A stretch of DNA of 64,000 bases from Verrucomicrobiota bacterium JB023 (lineage in GTDB: Bacteria; Verrucomicrobiota; Verrucomicrobiia; Verrucomicrobiales; Akkermansiaceae). Location: NCBI GenBank assembly GCA_030673895.1, contig JAUTCR010000004.1, positions 46,031 to 110,030 on the forward strand. The letters are read 5' to 3'. The notes below the pieces were generated by a model. It worked only from the letters and a program-made list of their open reading frames with translations, was not told the DNA's origin and did not search any database. Positions 63,881 to 64,000 of this stretch are shown here, in pieces. How positions within the stretch are numbered: position 1 is the stretch's first letter; each line of letters starts with the position of its first letter. The translations under genes were made by a program, and so were the position numbers.

Positions 63881-64000
63881 CAAACCACTGAGGCCAACTG
63901 ACAAGTGATTTTTAGGAAAATTGTTCACAGAGTTTGGGGTGGGTTTTTCTGATAGCCTCAATGGTTTTCAGGAGCGGGCTTCCTGATTTCTCGAGTGCCT
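63875..64000 (+). other. attC8, partial
   Basis: The left end GCATAAC is the reverse complement of the cassette 8 start GTTATGC. An imperfect arm pair is visible (AAACCACTGAGGCC near 63883 with GCCTCAATGGTTTT near 63955), but the expected right core has not been reached at 64000. Confidence 0.6.

Larger units (their letters stand above)
58556..64000 (+). mobile_element. Integron gene-cassette array (no integrase in view)
   Basis: Eight cassettes, all with one gene on the + strand, alternate with attC sites. Cassette starts are at 58556, 59087, 59688, 60249, 60821, 61469, 62762 and 63298. Every cassette begins with a heptamer (GTTCGGC, GTTCGGC, GTTCGAC, ATTCTGC, GTTCGAC, GTTAGCC, GTTCGGC, GTTATGC) whose reverse complement is the left heptamer of its own attC (GCCGAAC, GCCGAAC, GTCGAAC, GCAGAAC, GTCGAAC, GGCTAAC, GCCGAAC, GCATAAC), with one mismatch in cassette 4. 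This follows from how circular cassettes are cut and is hard to obtain by chance. The array runs past 64000. No intI gene is visible, so it is either a CALIN (attC cluster without integrase) or its integrase lies beyond the window. Confidence 0.9.

Noticed and set aside
58556..64000. CRISPR array or transposon repeats as an explanation for the spaced repeats
   Set aside because: The repeats are long, imperfectly palindromic, differ from each other and flank single genes; the heptamer rule fits attC only.

Overview
The window looks like a chromosomal segment of a Verrucomicrobiota bacterium. The placement is inferred from a combination of features and not from a marker gene: a complete alternative complex III operon, two PEP-CTERM proteins, a eukaryote-like (type II) glutamine synthetase, a TMTC-like TPR membrane protein, and many genes without a clear Shine-Dalgarno sequence. 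There are no rRNA, tRNA or CRISPR features that I can support.

Layout. 1-20 kb: a truncated exported protein at the left edge, a secreted subtilase-like protease, a secreted DsrE-like protein, a glycoside hydrolase family 2 enzyme, a three-gene RND efflux pump, a TonB-dependent receptor with a small TPR-like companion, a CoA-binding protein, a PEP-CTERM protein, a TMTC-like membrane protein and argH. 21-27 kb: a stand-alone AraC-type DNA-binding domain diverges from a three-gene cluster of PilZ-methyltransferase, membrane hybrid kinase (kinase-receiver-kinase) and response regulator. This cluster resembles the Ralstonia phcB-phcS-phcR-phcQ quorum-sensing locus, with phcS and phcR apparently fused. 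27-32 kb: EthD-like protein, recQ, recF and a GAF histidine kinase.

32.1-48.9 kb is one long respiratory operon: alternative complex III (actA-F), a small unknown membrane protein, a cbb3-like trio (CcoN-like, CcoO-like, cytochrome c), then an aa3-type oxidase in the order I-III-IV-unknown-unknown-II, closed by a strong terminator. The CcoN-like subunit lacks the histidines that build an oxygen-reducing centre. It is therefore probably not an oxidase, and may be an electron-transfer module between complex III and the aa3 enzyme. A perfect CRP/FNR-type palindrome lies just before the first gene.

49-57.7 kb holds housekeeping genes: holB, a TPM-domain protein, a FabG-like reductase, sixA, a PEP-CTERM protein, glnII with a good sigma-54 promoter, a kinase-like/PP2C fusion and gnd.

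58.5-64 kb is an integron gene-cassette array without a visible integrase. Eight cassettes, all on the + strand, are separated by seven complete attC sites, and an eighth attC runs off the right edge. Each cassette begins with a heptamer that is the reverse complement of the left heptamer of its own attC (one site has a single mismatch), which is strong internal proof. The cassette genes encode small membrane proteins, lipoproteins and proteins of unknown function.
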